A stretch of DNA of 58,027 nt from assembly GCF_001921825.1 (NCBI RefSeq), contig NZ_MSJL01000011.1, positions 1 through 58,027 of the forward strand, in the 5' to 3' direction. Origin of the DNA: Streptococcus acidominimus. Its GTDB lineage: Bacteria > Bacillota > Bacilli > Lactobacillales > Streptococcaceae. Both the position numbers and the translations under genes were made by a program. This document shows, one piece after another, positions 1 to 8,281 of the stretch; within the stretch, counting starts at the first letter, position 1; every line of letters begins with the position of its first letter. The notes below the pieces were generated by a model that saw only the letters and a list, made by a program, of their open reading frames with translations, was not told where the DNA came from and made no database searches.

Positions 1-122
1 CATGGGCTTAGTGCGCCCAAAAATAGGAAAATAAGCAAAAAGTAAGCTTCGAAAGCGAAGCTTACTGGAATTAATGCTTACAAATAGGGCTTACTTAACA
101 ACTACTTGAAGTTTTTAGAGGT
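1..122 (+). mobile_element. Right end of an IS element (probably IS5 family), partial
   Basis: The first bases read as the last residues of an ORF (MGLVRPKIGK, stop at 32-34), compatible with the C-terminus of an IS5-type transposase. A perfect 11-bp stem (AGTAAGCTTCG / CGAAGCTTACT, about 42-67) follows and probably ends transposase transcription. The end AAGTTTTTAGAGGT at 109-122 is the exact reverse complement of ACCTCTAAAAACTT at 57785-57798, just outside the transposase start at the other end of the window. These are therefore the two terminal inverted repeats of one IS type. The IS has inserted into a DUF1310 gene copy. Family assignment rests on the N-terminus seen at the right end. Confidence 0.6.
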
Positions 123-165
123 GCCCAAAAATAAAACCGAGGAGCCATTTCTGCCAACTTTTCAT
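123..165 (-). pseudogene. DUF1310 gene copy, cut after 14 codons by the IS
   Basis: Starting at 165 the minus strand reads MKSWQKWLLG, nearly identical to the first ten residues of the intact DUF1310 gene at 936 (MKNWQKWLLG), with the same GGAGAGG ribosome binding site. After about 14 codons it runs into the IS terminus at 122. It is the second copy of a duplicated cassette, and the rest of the gene, if kept, lies beyond the window. Confidence 0.7.
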
Positions 166-248
166 CTAAACCTCTCCTTTCTTTTTACAACTATTATACA
201 CCATTTTCTGTGGAAAAGCATTCACTAACAATAAAAAAGCAATATTTT

Positions 249-537
249 TTATGATAGACTTACCACATCATCAACAAGTGCGACTACCATTGCCTGCATG
301 CCGTTAGATTGGCTATCAGAAACGCAGAGAACTTCATCATCTTGAGCAATTTCTTTACGCTTCTACCACGACATAGGCTTGAAAACCGGAAGCTATGTCC
401 TCAATTTCTGAAACATAGCCGATAGTAATTTCCTCAGCGTCTTCCCCTATTGTTACAGGCTCTCCGATACTAAGATCATTATTATATTCCTGCTGAGAAA
501 TAAACATATTTTGATGATCAGAGTATATCTCATTCAT
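249..537 (-). pseudogene. Small acidic protein of the DUF1310 cassette, frameshifted
   Basis: The ORF begins at 537 directly after the TAA of the upstream DUF1310 gene, with its ribosome site (GGAGAA) inside that gene's last codons, so translation is coupled. It reads 60 residues to ...AYVVVEA and stops. Removing one T from the sequence GCGTAAAGAA at about 354-363 restores a 95-residue frame ending ...MVVALVDDVVSLS at 249. That tail matches the truncated copy at 1018 (MAVALVDDVVSLS), which shows that the second frame was coding. I do not recognise the family. It is strongly acidic with no membrane segment. Confidence 0.6.
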
Positions 538-936
538 TTAATTTTCTCCTTGTAGTAAATCTGCCAATTGATTTGAGTAGGAACCTCCCTCATTATGCAA
601 CTTTCCATCAGACATTTTTTTGCCTAAAAATATAGTTATTGTGTAGTCTGTATTGTCATTCACAATTAGTTTGACGATAATTCCTCCCATCAGATTATGC
701 TTAATAGACTCATAATCAACTTCATAGGATTGAATAATACCATTTTTTGTTAAAGCTTCTGTATCCAACCGCTTTATCTTCTTTTCAAAAATAGTTTTTG
801 CCTCTTCACTTTCTACCACCTTAATCATTTCTTGTTTTAATTGTTCCTGTTTATTCATCTGTTCTAATACTCCTATTCCAATCATGACCGTTACACTTGC
901 AATCAGACCAAGGAGCCATTTCTGCCAATTTTTCAT
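538..936 (-). CDS. DUF1310 family membrane-anchored protein
   Basis: 132 residues. An N-terminal hydrophobic segment (about 8-24) is followed by a lysine- and glutamate-rich stretch and a small domain with the pattern YEVDYESIKHNLMGG (about 73-87). This matches the streptococcal DUF1310 family, small proteins often found in tandem copies. The function is unknown; the topology suggests a domain outside the membrane. The ribosome site GGAGAGG precedes the ATG at 936. It is the only intact member of a duplicated cassette: a broken copy starts at 165, and a coupled small ORF follows without a gap. Confidence 0.75.
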   Translation of the reverse strand: MKNWQKWLLGLIASVTVMIGIGVLEQMNKQEQLKQEMIKVVESEEAKTIFEKKIKRLDTEALTKNGIIQSYEVDYESIKHNLMGGIIVKLIVNDNTDYTITIFLGKKMSDGKLHNEGGSYSNQLADLLQGEN

Positions 937-1017
937 CTAAACCTCTCCTTTCTTTTATAACTATTATACACTATTTTCTGTGCAAAAACATTCACCAACA
1001 ATAAAAAAAAGTATTTT

Positions 1018-1125
1018 TTATGATAGACTTACCACATCATCAACAAGTGCGACTGCCATTGCCTGCATGCTGTTAAATTGCTTCTCGGAAACACGGAGAA
1101 CTTCATCCTCTGGAGCAATTCCTTT
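1018..1125 (-). pseudogene. 3' remnant of the small acidic cassette protein
   Basis: The frame ending at 1018 carries KGIAPEDEVLRVSEKQ and VALVDDVVSLS, which align with the C-terminal third of the frameshifted gene at 249-537. Upstream of about 1125 the similarity stops and the frame continues into unrelated sequence, so the 5' part has been lost. The downstream DNA (930-1110) is also nearly identical to 165-330, confirming duplication of a unit of roughly 770 bp. Confidence 0.6.
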
Positions 1126-1327
1126 TAGACGACTGTTCTGCAATATTTCTCTTGCTACACATGTCTGATTTCTGCTTTTTTTCAGAAGAAAGAGTATAAT
1201 GGAGGTATTAAACATACTCTATGAACATCAAAGTCAACTACTTTCACAACTAGGAATTGAGAGTGAGAGGGACGGTTAGCTTGATTATTGGCGAGTATAA
1301 GGAATAAATACGCTCTGGAGGTGTCGC

Positions 1328-1468
1328 ATGGCTGTCACATATAAACGCAAGGATGATTTAGAGAAAATGTTGGAAGAATTTGCCTCTTTTGATGCAGTCG
1401 ATAAAGTTGAATTTCCTGACCCTGCGGTCAAAAAAGCAAGTCCTGAGAAAGAAAGCTCACAAAAGTAG
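1328..1468 (+). CDS. Small charged protein, 46 aa (SPJ_0845-like)
   Basis: The ATG at 1328 has a strong ribosome site (GGAGG, 8 nt upstream). It encodes 46 residues starting MAVTYKRKDDLEKMLEEF, with an acidic middle (VEFPDPAVKK) and a charged tail. This resembles the very small streptococcal proteins named SPJ_0845 family; that recognition is from memory. It lies 9 bp before the permease pair and is probably co-transcribed with it. There is no signal peptide, membrane segment or catalytic motif. Confidence 0.6.
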   Translation: MAVTYKRKDDLEKMLEEFASFDAVDKVEFPDPAVKKASPEKESSQK

Positions 1469-1477
1469 GGCTACGCC

Positions 1478-2380
1478 ATGTTGGGATTACAAAACTTACC
1501 AGCTTCTGTCTTACAAGCAGGAGCGATTTTTCTTTCTATTATGATCGAAGCCCTGCCCTTTGTGCTAATCGGTTCCTTAATCTCGGGCTTTATCGAGGTC
1601 TATGTCACAGCCGACCGTGTCCATAAGGCTCTGCCTAAGAATCGATGGCTGCGCATCTTGTTCGGAACCTTTATCGGCTTTATCTTTCCGTCTTGCGAAT
1701 GTGGCATTGTGCCAATTGTCAACCGACTGCTGGAGAAAAAAGTACCGACTTATACAGCCATTCCCTTTCTCGCAACTGCCCCTGTCATCAATCCTATCGT
1801 CCTTTTTGCGACCTTTACCGCCTTTGGTAATTCTGTCAAATTCGCATTCTACCGCGCACTAGGATCTATCCTAGTCGCTCTTGTCCTAGGAGTCTTTCTA
1901 GGATTTATCCAGACGGGTTCCATTCTAAAAGAAGATGCCGTTCCGCTACACACACATCATTTTTCCCATTTACAGGGGTGGAAAAAAGTGGGGCAGGCCT
2001 TGGTACAAAGTATCGATGAATTTTTTGATACTGGTCGCTATTTGGTCTTTGGCTGCCTATTTGCCAGCCTCGTTCAGGTCTATATTCCGACCAGCATTCT
2101 GACCCGGATCGGTCATAATCCATTTACAGCAATCCTTTTGATGATGCTGCTTGCCTTTTTGTTGTCACTGTGCTCGGAAGCAGATGCCTTTATCGGAGCC
2201 TCCTTGCTGACAACCTTTGATTTTGCACCCATTATCGCCTTTCTCGTGATTGGGCCAATGATTGATATTAAAAATCTCATCATGATGAACCATTCCTTTA
2301 AAACAGGCTTTATCCTACAATTTATCGGGATTATCTCTGGTGTCATCATTCTCTATTGCCTTACACTAGGAGGTCTCTAG
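1478..2380 (+). CDS. DUF318/YraQ-type permease, first subunit
   Basis: 300 residues with about eight to ten hydrophobic segments, of the UPF0718/DUF318 (ArsP_1-like) permease family. Family hallmarks are visible: FIFPSCECGIVPIVNRLL (about residues 68-85), with a conserved cysteine pair, and SLCSEADAFIGASLL (about 230-244) in the second half. The next gene starts 2 bp downstream with GGAGG overlapping this gene's end, so the two are coupled. The pair corresponds to the two-gene permease operon linked to acid tolerance in Streptococcus mutans (SMU.746/747, recalled). The substrate is unknown. Confidence 0.85.
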   Translation: MLGLQNLPASVLQAGAIFLSIMIEALPFVLIGSLISGFIEVYVTADRVHKALPKNRWLRILFGTFIGFIFPSCECGIVPIVNRLLEKKVPTYTAIPFLATAPVINPIVLFATFTAFGNSVKFAFYRALGSILVALVLGVFLGFIQTGSILKEDAVPLHTHHFSHLQGWKKVGQALVQSIDEFFDTGRYLVFGCLFASLVQVYIPTSILTRIGHNPFTAILLMMLLAFLLSLCSEADAFIGASLLTTFDFAPIIAFLVIGPMIDIKNLIMMNHSFKTGFILQFIGIISGVIILYCLTLGGL

Positions 2381-2381
2381 T

Positions 2382-3197
2382 ATGATTCGTTTCTTAATCT
2401 TAGCGGGTTATTTTGAGATGACCCTCTATCTCTACGTCTCGGGAAAACTCGACCAATACATCAATCTCCACTATTCCTACCTCGCCTATCTCTCTATGGT
2501 ACTGACCTTTGTACTGGCATTGGTTCAACTCTATATCTGGGTGAAGCAGTTGGAGACCCACAATCATCTATCAAGTAAAATAGCCAAATTAAGTAGTATC
2601 GGCCTCCTCTTCATTCCCTTGATTGTGGCTTGGGGCTTTCCAACGGTACATCTTGATTCAACGACTGTTGCAGCCAAGGGCTATCATTTCCCACTTGCGG
2701 CAGGAACAGATACTGCCATTCAGGAACAAGAAGGCACCTCTGTCCAATACCTGAAGCCAGACACTTCTGCCTATTTTACAAAAGCAAGCTATCAAAGCGA
2801 AATGCGCAAGGTCGCTGAACGGTATATCGCTCAGGAAACCATCCAAGTAACCAGCGAAAACTACATGGAAGTCATGGAAGCCATCTATGATTATCCCAAT
2901 GAATTTGTCGGAAAAAACATTGAAATGGTGGGCTTTGTCTACAACGACCCTAACAATACCAACCAGCAATTTCTCTTCCGCTTTGGGATTATCCACTGTA
3001 TCGCCGATTCTGGTGTCTACGGACTGCTTTCAACGGGACAAGCTAGCAATTTTCCAGACAATACCTGGGTGTCAGCCAAGGGGCGCATCAAACTATCCTA
3101 TCATAGTTCTCTCCAGCAGGCTCTCCCAACGCTGGAATTGACCGACTACACCAAGGTTGAGCAACCGAAAAATCCCTATGTTTACCGTGTCTTCTAG
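2382..3197 (+). CDS. TIGR03943/DUF1980 family permease partner
   Basis: 271 residues. The N-terminal half has three hydrophobic segments (about 1-20, 30-52, 67-84). The second half is soluble and carries the family pattern FRFGIIHCIADSGVYG (about 199-214) and WVSAKGRI, an OB-like region with a conserved cysteine. The family is normally encoded next to DUF318 permeases, as here, and probably forms their partner subunit. The ATG follows the previous stop by one base, with GGAGG at 2370. Confidence 0.85.
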   Translation: MIRFLILAGYFEMTLYLYVSGKLDQYINLHYSYLAYLSMVLTFVLALVQLYIWVKQLETHNHLSSKIAKLSSIGLLFIPLIVAWGFPTVHLDSTTVAAKGYHFPLAAGTDTAIQEQEGTSVQYLKPDTSAYFTKASYQSEMRKVAERYIAQETIQVTSENYMEVMEAIYDYPNEFVGKNIEMVGFVYNDPNNTNQQFLFRFGIIHCIADSGVYGLLSTGQASNFPDNTWVSAKGRIKLSYHSSLQQALPTLELTDYTKVEQPKNPYVYRVF

Positions 3198-3292
3198 CTA
3201 GGAAAAATAGCCTCTTCCTTTCTGGAAAATCAGGTGAATTTTCAGACAATTTATGATATACTAATAATAAATTTACAGATTGGAATGTATCT

Positions 3293-4777
3293 ATGTCATC
3301 ACATGTATTATTTACTATTTTTGGAGCGAGTGGGGATCTTGCCAAGCGCAAACTCTATCCCTCACTTTTTCGCTTGTATCGAGCTGGACATATCGGAAAG
3401 CACTTTGCCGTGATTGGGACAGCACGCCGTCCTTGGACCAAGGAATACTTCGAACAAGTTGTGATTGAATCGCTCGGCGATCTACCAGACAACACACGTC
3501 AGGCGCATGAATTTGCCAGCCATTTTTACTACCAAAGCCATGATGTCAATGACACCGAGCATTACACAGCTTTAAAACAACTCCAAGACGAATTGGGGGC
3601 AACATACGAAACCAAGCACAACAAGGTCTTCTTCCTCTCCATGGCACCTGAATTTTTTGGAACCATTGCCAAGCATTTGAAATCTGAAAACATTGTTGAC
3701 GGGCAAGGCTTTGAGCGCCTCATTATCGAAAAACCATTCGGAACAAGCCTTGAAACAGCAGAAAAGCTCAATCAAGAACTAGCAGAAACCTTTGAGGAAG
3801 AGCAAATTTACCGTATCGATCATTACCTCGGCAAGGAGATGGTGCAAAATATCTTTGCTGTGCGCTTTGCCAATATCATTTTCGAGCATATCTGGAATCG
3901 TGACTACATTGAATCTGTCCAAATCAACTTCGCAGAATCAATCGGTGTCGAAGATCGTGGGGGCTACTACGACCACTCGGGTGCCTTGAAAGACATGATT
4001 CAAAATCATGCCCTGCAAGTTCTCTCCCTTCTCGCCATGGATAAGCCTGCTAGCTTTAGCGAGAAAGATGTACGTACTGAAAAAATCAAGGTCTTCCAAC
4101 ATCTGAAACAGCAAACAGAAGAAGAAATCAAGCGTCATTTCATCAGGGGGCAGTATACGGCAGGACACATTGATGGAAAAGACTATGTAGGCTATCTGGA
4201 AGAGCCTAATATCGCAGAAAATTCGCAAACAGAAACCTTTGCAAGTGGGGTATTCTTTGTCGATACCGATGCTTTTCGTGATGTGCCGTTCTTCTTCCGG
4301 ACGGGTAAACGCTTGACGGAGAAAGGAACCCGCATTACCATTGTCTTTAAGCATGCACAAGACATCTTCGGTCAACATGCTGAAAAGAATGTCCTGACCA
4401 TTTACATCCAGCCGACTGAAGGTTTCTCCCTTACCATCAATGGAAAAGAGGTCGGATCGCACTTTGCACTCACACCAGCCAAGCTCAACTTCCGCCACAA
4501 CGCCACTGCTCTCGGCAATTCGCCAGAGGCATACGAAAAGCTCTTCTATGATGTCTTGCATGGAGATTCGACCAACTTTAGCCACTGGGAAGAAGTAAAA
4601 GCGAGCTGGCAGTTTATCGACCAAGTAGTTCGTATCTGGCAGGAAAATCAAGTACCGCTTCACTACTACCCCGCAGGAAGCATGGGACCACAAGCCGCAT
4701 TCGATTTATTAGAAAGCTATGGTAGCAGATGGATCTGGACACCAGATGTCTGGTATCGCGAACGCGGATTACTCTAA
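3293..4777 (+). CDS. zwf: Glucose-6-phosphate 1-dehydrogenase
   Basis: 494 residues, the usual length. It oxidises glucose-6-phosphate to 6-phosphogluconolactone with NADP, the first step of the oxidative pentose-phosphate pathway. Visible motifs are the nucleotide-binding GASGDLAKRKL (11-21), the substrate/active-site RIDHYLGKE (about 174-182) and the EKPFG segment just before it. An extended -10 (TGATATACT, near 3254) lies upstream. The ribosome site is weak (GGAATG). The gene is monocistronic, with its own terminator. Confidence 0.95.
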   Translation: MSSHVLFTIFGASGDLAKRKLYPSLFRLYRAGHIGKHFAVIGTARRPWTKEYFEQVVIESLGDLPDNTRQAHEFASHFYYQSHDVNDTEHYTALKQLQDELGATYETKHNKVFFLSMAPEFFGTIAKHLKSENIVDGQGFERLIIEKPFGTSLETAEKLNQELAETFEEEQIYRIDHYLGKEMVQNIFAVRFANIIFEHIWNRDYIESVQINFAESIGVEDRGGYYDHSGALKDMIQNHALQVLSLLAMDKPASFSEKDVRTEKIKVFQHLKQQTEEEIKRHFIRGQYTAGHIDGKDYVGYLEEPNIAENSQTETFASGVFFVDTDAFRDVPFFFRTGKRLTEKGTRITIVFKHAQDIFGQHAEKNVLTIYIQPTEGFSLTINGKEVGSHFALTPAKLNFRHNATALGNSPEAYEKLFYDVLHGDSTNFSHWEEVKASWQFIDQVVRIWQENQVPLHYYPAGSMGPQAAFDLLESYGSRWIWTPDVWYRERGLL

Positions 4778-4785
4778 TCACACAA

Positions 4786-4833
4786 GAAAGGGAGTCAAGA
4801 AAAGCACTATTCTTCTTCGATTCCCTCTTTTTA
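4786..4833 (+). terminator. Intrinsic terminator after zwf
   Basis: The arms GGGAGTCAAGAA and TTCTTCGATTCCC can pair (one bulge), followed by TCTTTTT. It lies 10 bp after the zwf stop. Between here and 5041 there is only a decayed fragment of the window's intergenic repeats (GCCCTCGTATCTTGA at 4963-4977). Confidence 0.75.
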
Positions 4834-5041
4834 TAGACTTTAAACATCAAGGGATGCCTTGTCAAGCGTCTTATGTAATTGATAGTTTTAAGGACTAGCT
4901 GAACATCTCCACTAGAGTTTTTCACTCGTCAAGATTCCTCATTTTCAGTCGCTTTTCTAACGCCCTCGTATCTTGATGTAATGGCGTTCAGACTAGGGCT
5001 TCGTCACCTGATTATTTTTGAGTATTAGTTTAGGAGAACTG

Positions 5042-5719
5042 ATGACACTGATTCAATCTATCTTGACAGAACTTGAAAATGCTAGCCATGCTGGTACCCT
5101 CAAGCGCTATGAAAAAATACAAGAAACACAACCCTACTATGGCGTTCCCATGGGTGCGATTTCCCGTATCGCTAAACCCTATGCTAAACAGCTTGACCTC
5201 GTGTCCCCCTTATGGAACAGCAGGGTCCTAGAAGCTCAATACTTGGCCATTCAAATTGCTAAAAACAAACCAAATCAACTTTCAGAAGAAACTATCCAAA
5301 CCTGCCTAGACGAAACCGTCTCACAAAATGTCCTAGATAAGTTCACTAGCCTTATTCTAAGCAAGCGGTCAGACAGCAGAAGATGGGAAGAAGAACTCCT
5401 ACAATCAGATCGCCCACTATTTCAGCGCCTAGGCTGGTCACTACGAGGAAAGTATTTCGCCAGTAAGGCAGCTAGTCCTGAAGAAATTGAAACTACACTT
5501 TCAACAATTGAAAACCAGCTCCAAACAGCTCCCCCAGCTGTCCAATGGACCATGAACCAATGCCTAGTTGAAATCGCTGTCGCCTATCTTGACTATCTAG
5601 ACCAAGGACTAGCCCTTGGTCGTGCCTTAGGTGTCTACGCTGATATGAAAGTCCCTAAAGGTTGCACATCAGCCTATGCTCCCGACTGGATTAACGCGCT
5701 CCTGAAAAGGAGGAAATAA
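5042..5719 (+). CDS. AlkD-like DNA alkylation repair protein
   Basis: 225 residues of alpha-helical HEAT-like character. YYGVPMGAISRIAK (about 37-50) matches the AlkD/AlkC superfamily entry motif (YxGVxxxxLRxIAK), and RLGWSLRGKYFASKA falls near the end. Such proteins remove 3-methyladenine or 7-methylguanine from DNA. The frame extends up to a TTG at 5018, but the ATG at 5042 has AGGAG at the right distance, so I chose it. The stop overlaps a following ATG (TAATG), suggesting a lost downstream partner. Confidence 0.75.
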   Translation: MTLIQSILTELENASHAGTLKRYEKIQETQPYYGVPMGAISRIAKPYAKQLDLVSPLWNSRVLEAQYLAIQIAKNKPNQLSEETIQTCLDETVSQNVLDKFTSLILSKRSDSRRWEEELLQSDRPLFQRLGWSLRGKYFASKAASPEEIETTLSTIENQLQTAPPAVQWTMNQCLVEIAVAYLDYLDQGLALGRALGVYADMKVPKGCTSAYAPDWINALLKRRK

Positions 5720-5966
5720 TGCTCAATGACAGGCAAAAGATTGCCAATCCTCAAGCTCTATCACTGGCGAATCGATTTTGATTTGTACAGTCATTTCGTT
5801 TATCTTTTGACCAACAATTCAGTTTCTTCATTTCCTACCTCAAGCAAGCCTCTCCCCAGACCGTTCGAGCTAGTACAAAACGACTATACAACATATCCAT
5901 CTTCCCAAGCGATTAAGCAAAGAATCCAGAACAAAAAGATTTTCATTTAAGAAATTTTGAATGAAC
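5719..5966 (+). pseudogene. Broken ORF overlapping the AlkD-like stop
   Basis: An ATG overlaps the preceding stop as TAATG, with AGGAGG 6 bp upstream, an ideal coupled start. The frame reads MLNDRQKIANPQALSLANRF and then stops. Downstream the same frame is interrupted again and the DNA turns into a degenerate RUP-like repeat (5786-5888). The arrangement suggests a former second gene destroyed by element insertion. The product cannot be identified from what remains. Confidence 0.35.
5786..5888. repeat. Degenerate RUP-like element
   Basis: The ends TACAGTCATTTCGTTTAT and GTACAAAACGACTATA correspond to the TATAGTCRTTTAGTTTAT ends of the better-preserved elements at 13593 and 19420. Inside is the module core TTTCCTACCTC followed by CTCTCCCCAGACCGTT. 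It is about 103 bp long with several mismatches, so it is an old copy. Confidence 0.55.
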
Positions 5967-5992
5967 AATTCTATACATGAGCATATCAAAGG

Positions 5993-6048
5993 AAAAAGCG
6001 AACAAGCATAGATTCTGAATCACAGAAAATACAACTTGTTCGCTTTTT
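5993..6048. terminator. Bidirectional hairpin with a conserved loop, copy 1
   Basis: A perfect 14-bp stem (AAAAAGCGAACAAG / CTTGTTCGCTTTTT) encloses a 28-nt loop. It lies between the plus-strand AlkD region and the 3' end of ftsY on the minus strand and can terminate both. The same stem and nearly the same loop (ATTCTGAATCACAGAAAAT conserved) recur at 30861-30916. Confidence 0.8.
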
Positions 6049-6141
6049 CTATATTGGATTTGACTTTTTTTGCTTTATACCGTCATTTGAAGAAAGGTTG
6101 AACCTCGTCACTTCGCCTTGCCCTATTCCAGTATCACTCGA

Positions 6142-7470
6142 CTATACCAAGCCCTCTAACAATCCTCTCATAAAGGATTCCGAATGAAATTCACCAATGT
6201 CGTCAATCTTCTCTCCAAATCCGATGAGCTTCACAGGAATATCCAATTCCTGACGAATCGCAAGTACGACACCTCCACGAGCAGTACCATCAAGTTTGGT
6301 CAATACCAGACCCGTCAATGGTGTGATTTTTGAAAATTCCTTGGCCTGAACAAGGGCATTCTGACCCGTTGAGGCATCCAGTGCTAACAGGGTCTCATGC
6401 GGTGCATCTGGCAGACTACGCTGGATAATCCGTCCGATTTTTTCCAGCTCTGCCATGAGGTTATCCTTATTTTGCAAGCGACCAGCCGTATCAATCATCA
6501 GAATGTCCACCTGTTCTGCCATAGCTTTTTCCATACCGTCAAAGACGACACTAGCCGGATCTGATTTCTCTGGTCCTGTCACGACAGGGACATCAACACG
6601 GCGCCCCCATTCCACCAGCTGGGCTACGGCACCCGCGCGGAAAGTATCTGCTGCAACCAGCATGACTTTCTTGCCCGCCTGCTTGTAACGATAGGCCAAT
6701 TTGCCGATAGAAGTTGTCTTTCCAACACCATTAACGCCCACAAAGAGCATGACGGTTAAGCCATCTTGAAAGGCAATCTGTTCGCTGAATTGACCGTCTT
6801 TTTCGTAAATTTCAACCAACTTTTCGATAATCAAACGGCGCAAGGCTTCTGGCTTCTTAGCATTTTCCAAGCGGGCTTCATAGCGAAGCTCCTCGGTCAA
6901 ATGTGAAGCGACTTGCACCCCTACATCACTCGTAATCAGCAGTTCTTCTAATTCTTCAAAGAAGTCCTCATCCACCGAGCGGAAATTAGCAAAAAATTCA
7001 TTGAGTTTGGCACCAAAACCTGTCCGCGTTTTCTTCAAGGTTCGTTGGTATTTTTCCTCCTCACTTTCCGCTACTGGCTGAGAGGATAGCCCTTCTTCCA
7101 CTTGCTCATGGTTGATTGGCATAGCTGGACGGCTCTCTTGCTCTCTTGCTGCTACCACATGACTAGCCGCTTCCCCGGTTGCAGGATATTCTGTCACACG
7201 ATCCAGCCCTTGCTGCTCCTCTACGTCCGCAACTTCCTCTGCTGGTTCGGCAGTTGCTTGTTCTCCTGCGCTTTCTTCTGTCCCAGCTTCTTGTGCAAGT
7301 TCTGCCAAGTCTTGGCTCTCTTGTCGCAGATGATGAGCCTGCGCTGGATCAATCGCTACCTCCTCTGCTACATCAACTTGCTCTTTGGCACCTTTTTCTT
7401 CATGCTCTTCTTCAAGAACTGGTGCTTTTGGTTTTTCTTTCCGTCCAAATAATCGATCAAATAGCCCCAT
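6142..7470 (-). CDS. ftsY: Signal recognition particle receptor FtsY
   Basis: 442 residues. An acidic, alanine/glutamate-rich N-terminal region (about 12-140) precedes the NG GTPase core. G motifs: GVNGVGKTT (about 244-252), DTFRAGA, DTAGRL and TKLDGTARGG. It docks SRP-ribosome complexes at the membrane SecYEG translocon. The ATG at 7470 has GAGG at 6-nt spacing; the GTG four codons upstream is less likely. It is last in the rnc-smc-HAD-HAD-ftsY cluster, starting at the stop of the HAD gene. Confidence 0.95.
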   Translation of the reverse strand: MGLFDRLFGRKEKPKAPVLEEEHEEKGAKEQVDVAEEVAIDPAQAHHLRQESQDLAELAQEAGTEESAGEQATAEPAEEVADVEEQQGLDRVTEYPATGEAASHVVAAREQESRPAMPINHEQVEEGLSSQPVAESEEEKYQRTLKKTRTGFGAKLNEFFANFRSVDEDFFEELEELLITSDVGVQVASHLTEELRYEARLENAKKPEALRRLIIEKLVEIYEKDGQFSEQIAFQDGLTVMLFVGVNGVGKTTSIGKLAYRYKQAGKKVMLVAADTFRAGAVAQLVEWGRRVDVPVVTGPEKSDPASVVFDGMEKAMAEQVDILMIDTAGRLQNKDNLMAELEKIGRIIQRSLPDAPHETLLALDASTGQNALVQAKEFSKITPLTGLVLTKLDGTARGGVVLAIRQELDIPVKLIGFGEKIDDIGEFHSESFMRGLLEGLV

Positions 7471-7471
7471 C

Positions 7472-8281
7472 CTATTCCTCACTTACTATATATTGTTCAA
7501 TCGCCCAGGCAACTCCATGCTCATCATTGGTCAATGGCACTACTACCTCTGCAACTTCCTTTAATTTTGCACTAGCATTTGCCATCGCTACCCCTAGGCC
7601 AGCCCACTCCACCATGCTCAAATCATTTTCTTCATCACCACATGCCATCACTTCTGATCGTTCAATGCCCAAGTGCTGGATCAGCTTGGTAAGACCATTT
7701 GCTTTATGTACGCCCTTAGGGCTCCATTCCAATAGAATATCCCGCGATTTGAAAATTTCAAACTGCTCATGTAGCTCTTGGGGGATTTGAGGGATTCGCT
7801 CATCCAAATAGGTGGCATCAATAGCGGTCACTGCTTTGTTATAGGTGATGTCTTGCAGATCAGCATCACTGATATCCACCGCCTCTAGCAAGGGGCTCAA
7901 GACAGCATAGAGGGATTTCTGTTCAGAAGGTAGGGTATAAACTGTCCCACCAACCAATAAGGCGAGAGGCAAATCTAAGGCTTGCGTGACGGCTCGAATA
8001 CGTCGCGCCTCCTCCAAGCCAAAGCCTATCTTATCCAGCACGCGCCCTGTATTTTCCTGTACCAAGCCACCGTTAAAGGTAATGGAATAATTCCCCTCTC
8101 CTAGAAGATCAAGTTCTTCTAGGAAAGGCTCGATCGCCTTTAGGGGACGTCCAGTCGTTAAGACTATGTGCACTCCCTTAGCTCGTGCTGCTTGCAGAGC
8201 CTTTTTATTTTCTGCTGAAATCTGCTTGTCTGATGTTAGCAGAGTTCCATCTAAATCAAGGGCAATTAGTTTAATTGTCAT
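7472..8281 (-). CDS. Cof-type HAD-superfamily phosphatase
   Basis: 269 residues. HAD motifs are in order: DLDGTLL (about 8-14) with the nucleophile aspartate, LTTGRP (motif II), a lysine in KANGLTK, and CGDEENDLSM (motif IV). The large cap between motifs II and III is of the Cof (IIB) type. These enzymes dephosphorylate small phosphorylated metabolites such as sugar phosphates or flavin precursors; the substrate cannot be told here. It overlaps the upstream HAD gene by 11 bp, so the two are translationally linked. Confidence 0.88.
   Translation of the reverse strand: MTIKLIALDLDGTLLTSDKQISAENKKALQAARAKGVHIVLTTGRPLKAIEPFLEELDLLGEGNYSITFNGGLVQENTGRVLDKIGFGLEEARRIRAVTQALDLPLALLVGGTVYTLPSEQKSLYAVLSPLLEAVDISDADLQDITYNKAVTAIDATYLDERIPQIPQELHEQFEIFKSRDILLEWSPKGVHKANGLTKLIQHLGIERSEVMACGDEENDLSMVEWAGLGVAMANASAKLKEVAEVVVPLTNDEHGVAWAIEQYIVSEE

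Noticed and set aside
1199..1279. 26-codon ORF starting ATGGAGGTATTAAAC
   Set aside because: No clear ribosome site, no similarity recognised, and it lies in the degraded DUF1310 region; kept out for lack of support.
3938..4693. 251-codon ORF antisense to zwf
   Set aside because: Lies completely within zwf in another frame; zwf motifs are intact and the antisense frame lacks a ribosome site.
5018..5041. Upstream TTG start for the AlkD-like protein
   Set aside because: The ATG at 5042 has AGGAG at proper distance; the TTG has none.
7179..7790. 203-codon plus-strand ORF opposite ftsY and the HAD gene
   Set aside because: Leucine/proline-rich shadow of the GC-rich acidic region of ftsY; no start signal.
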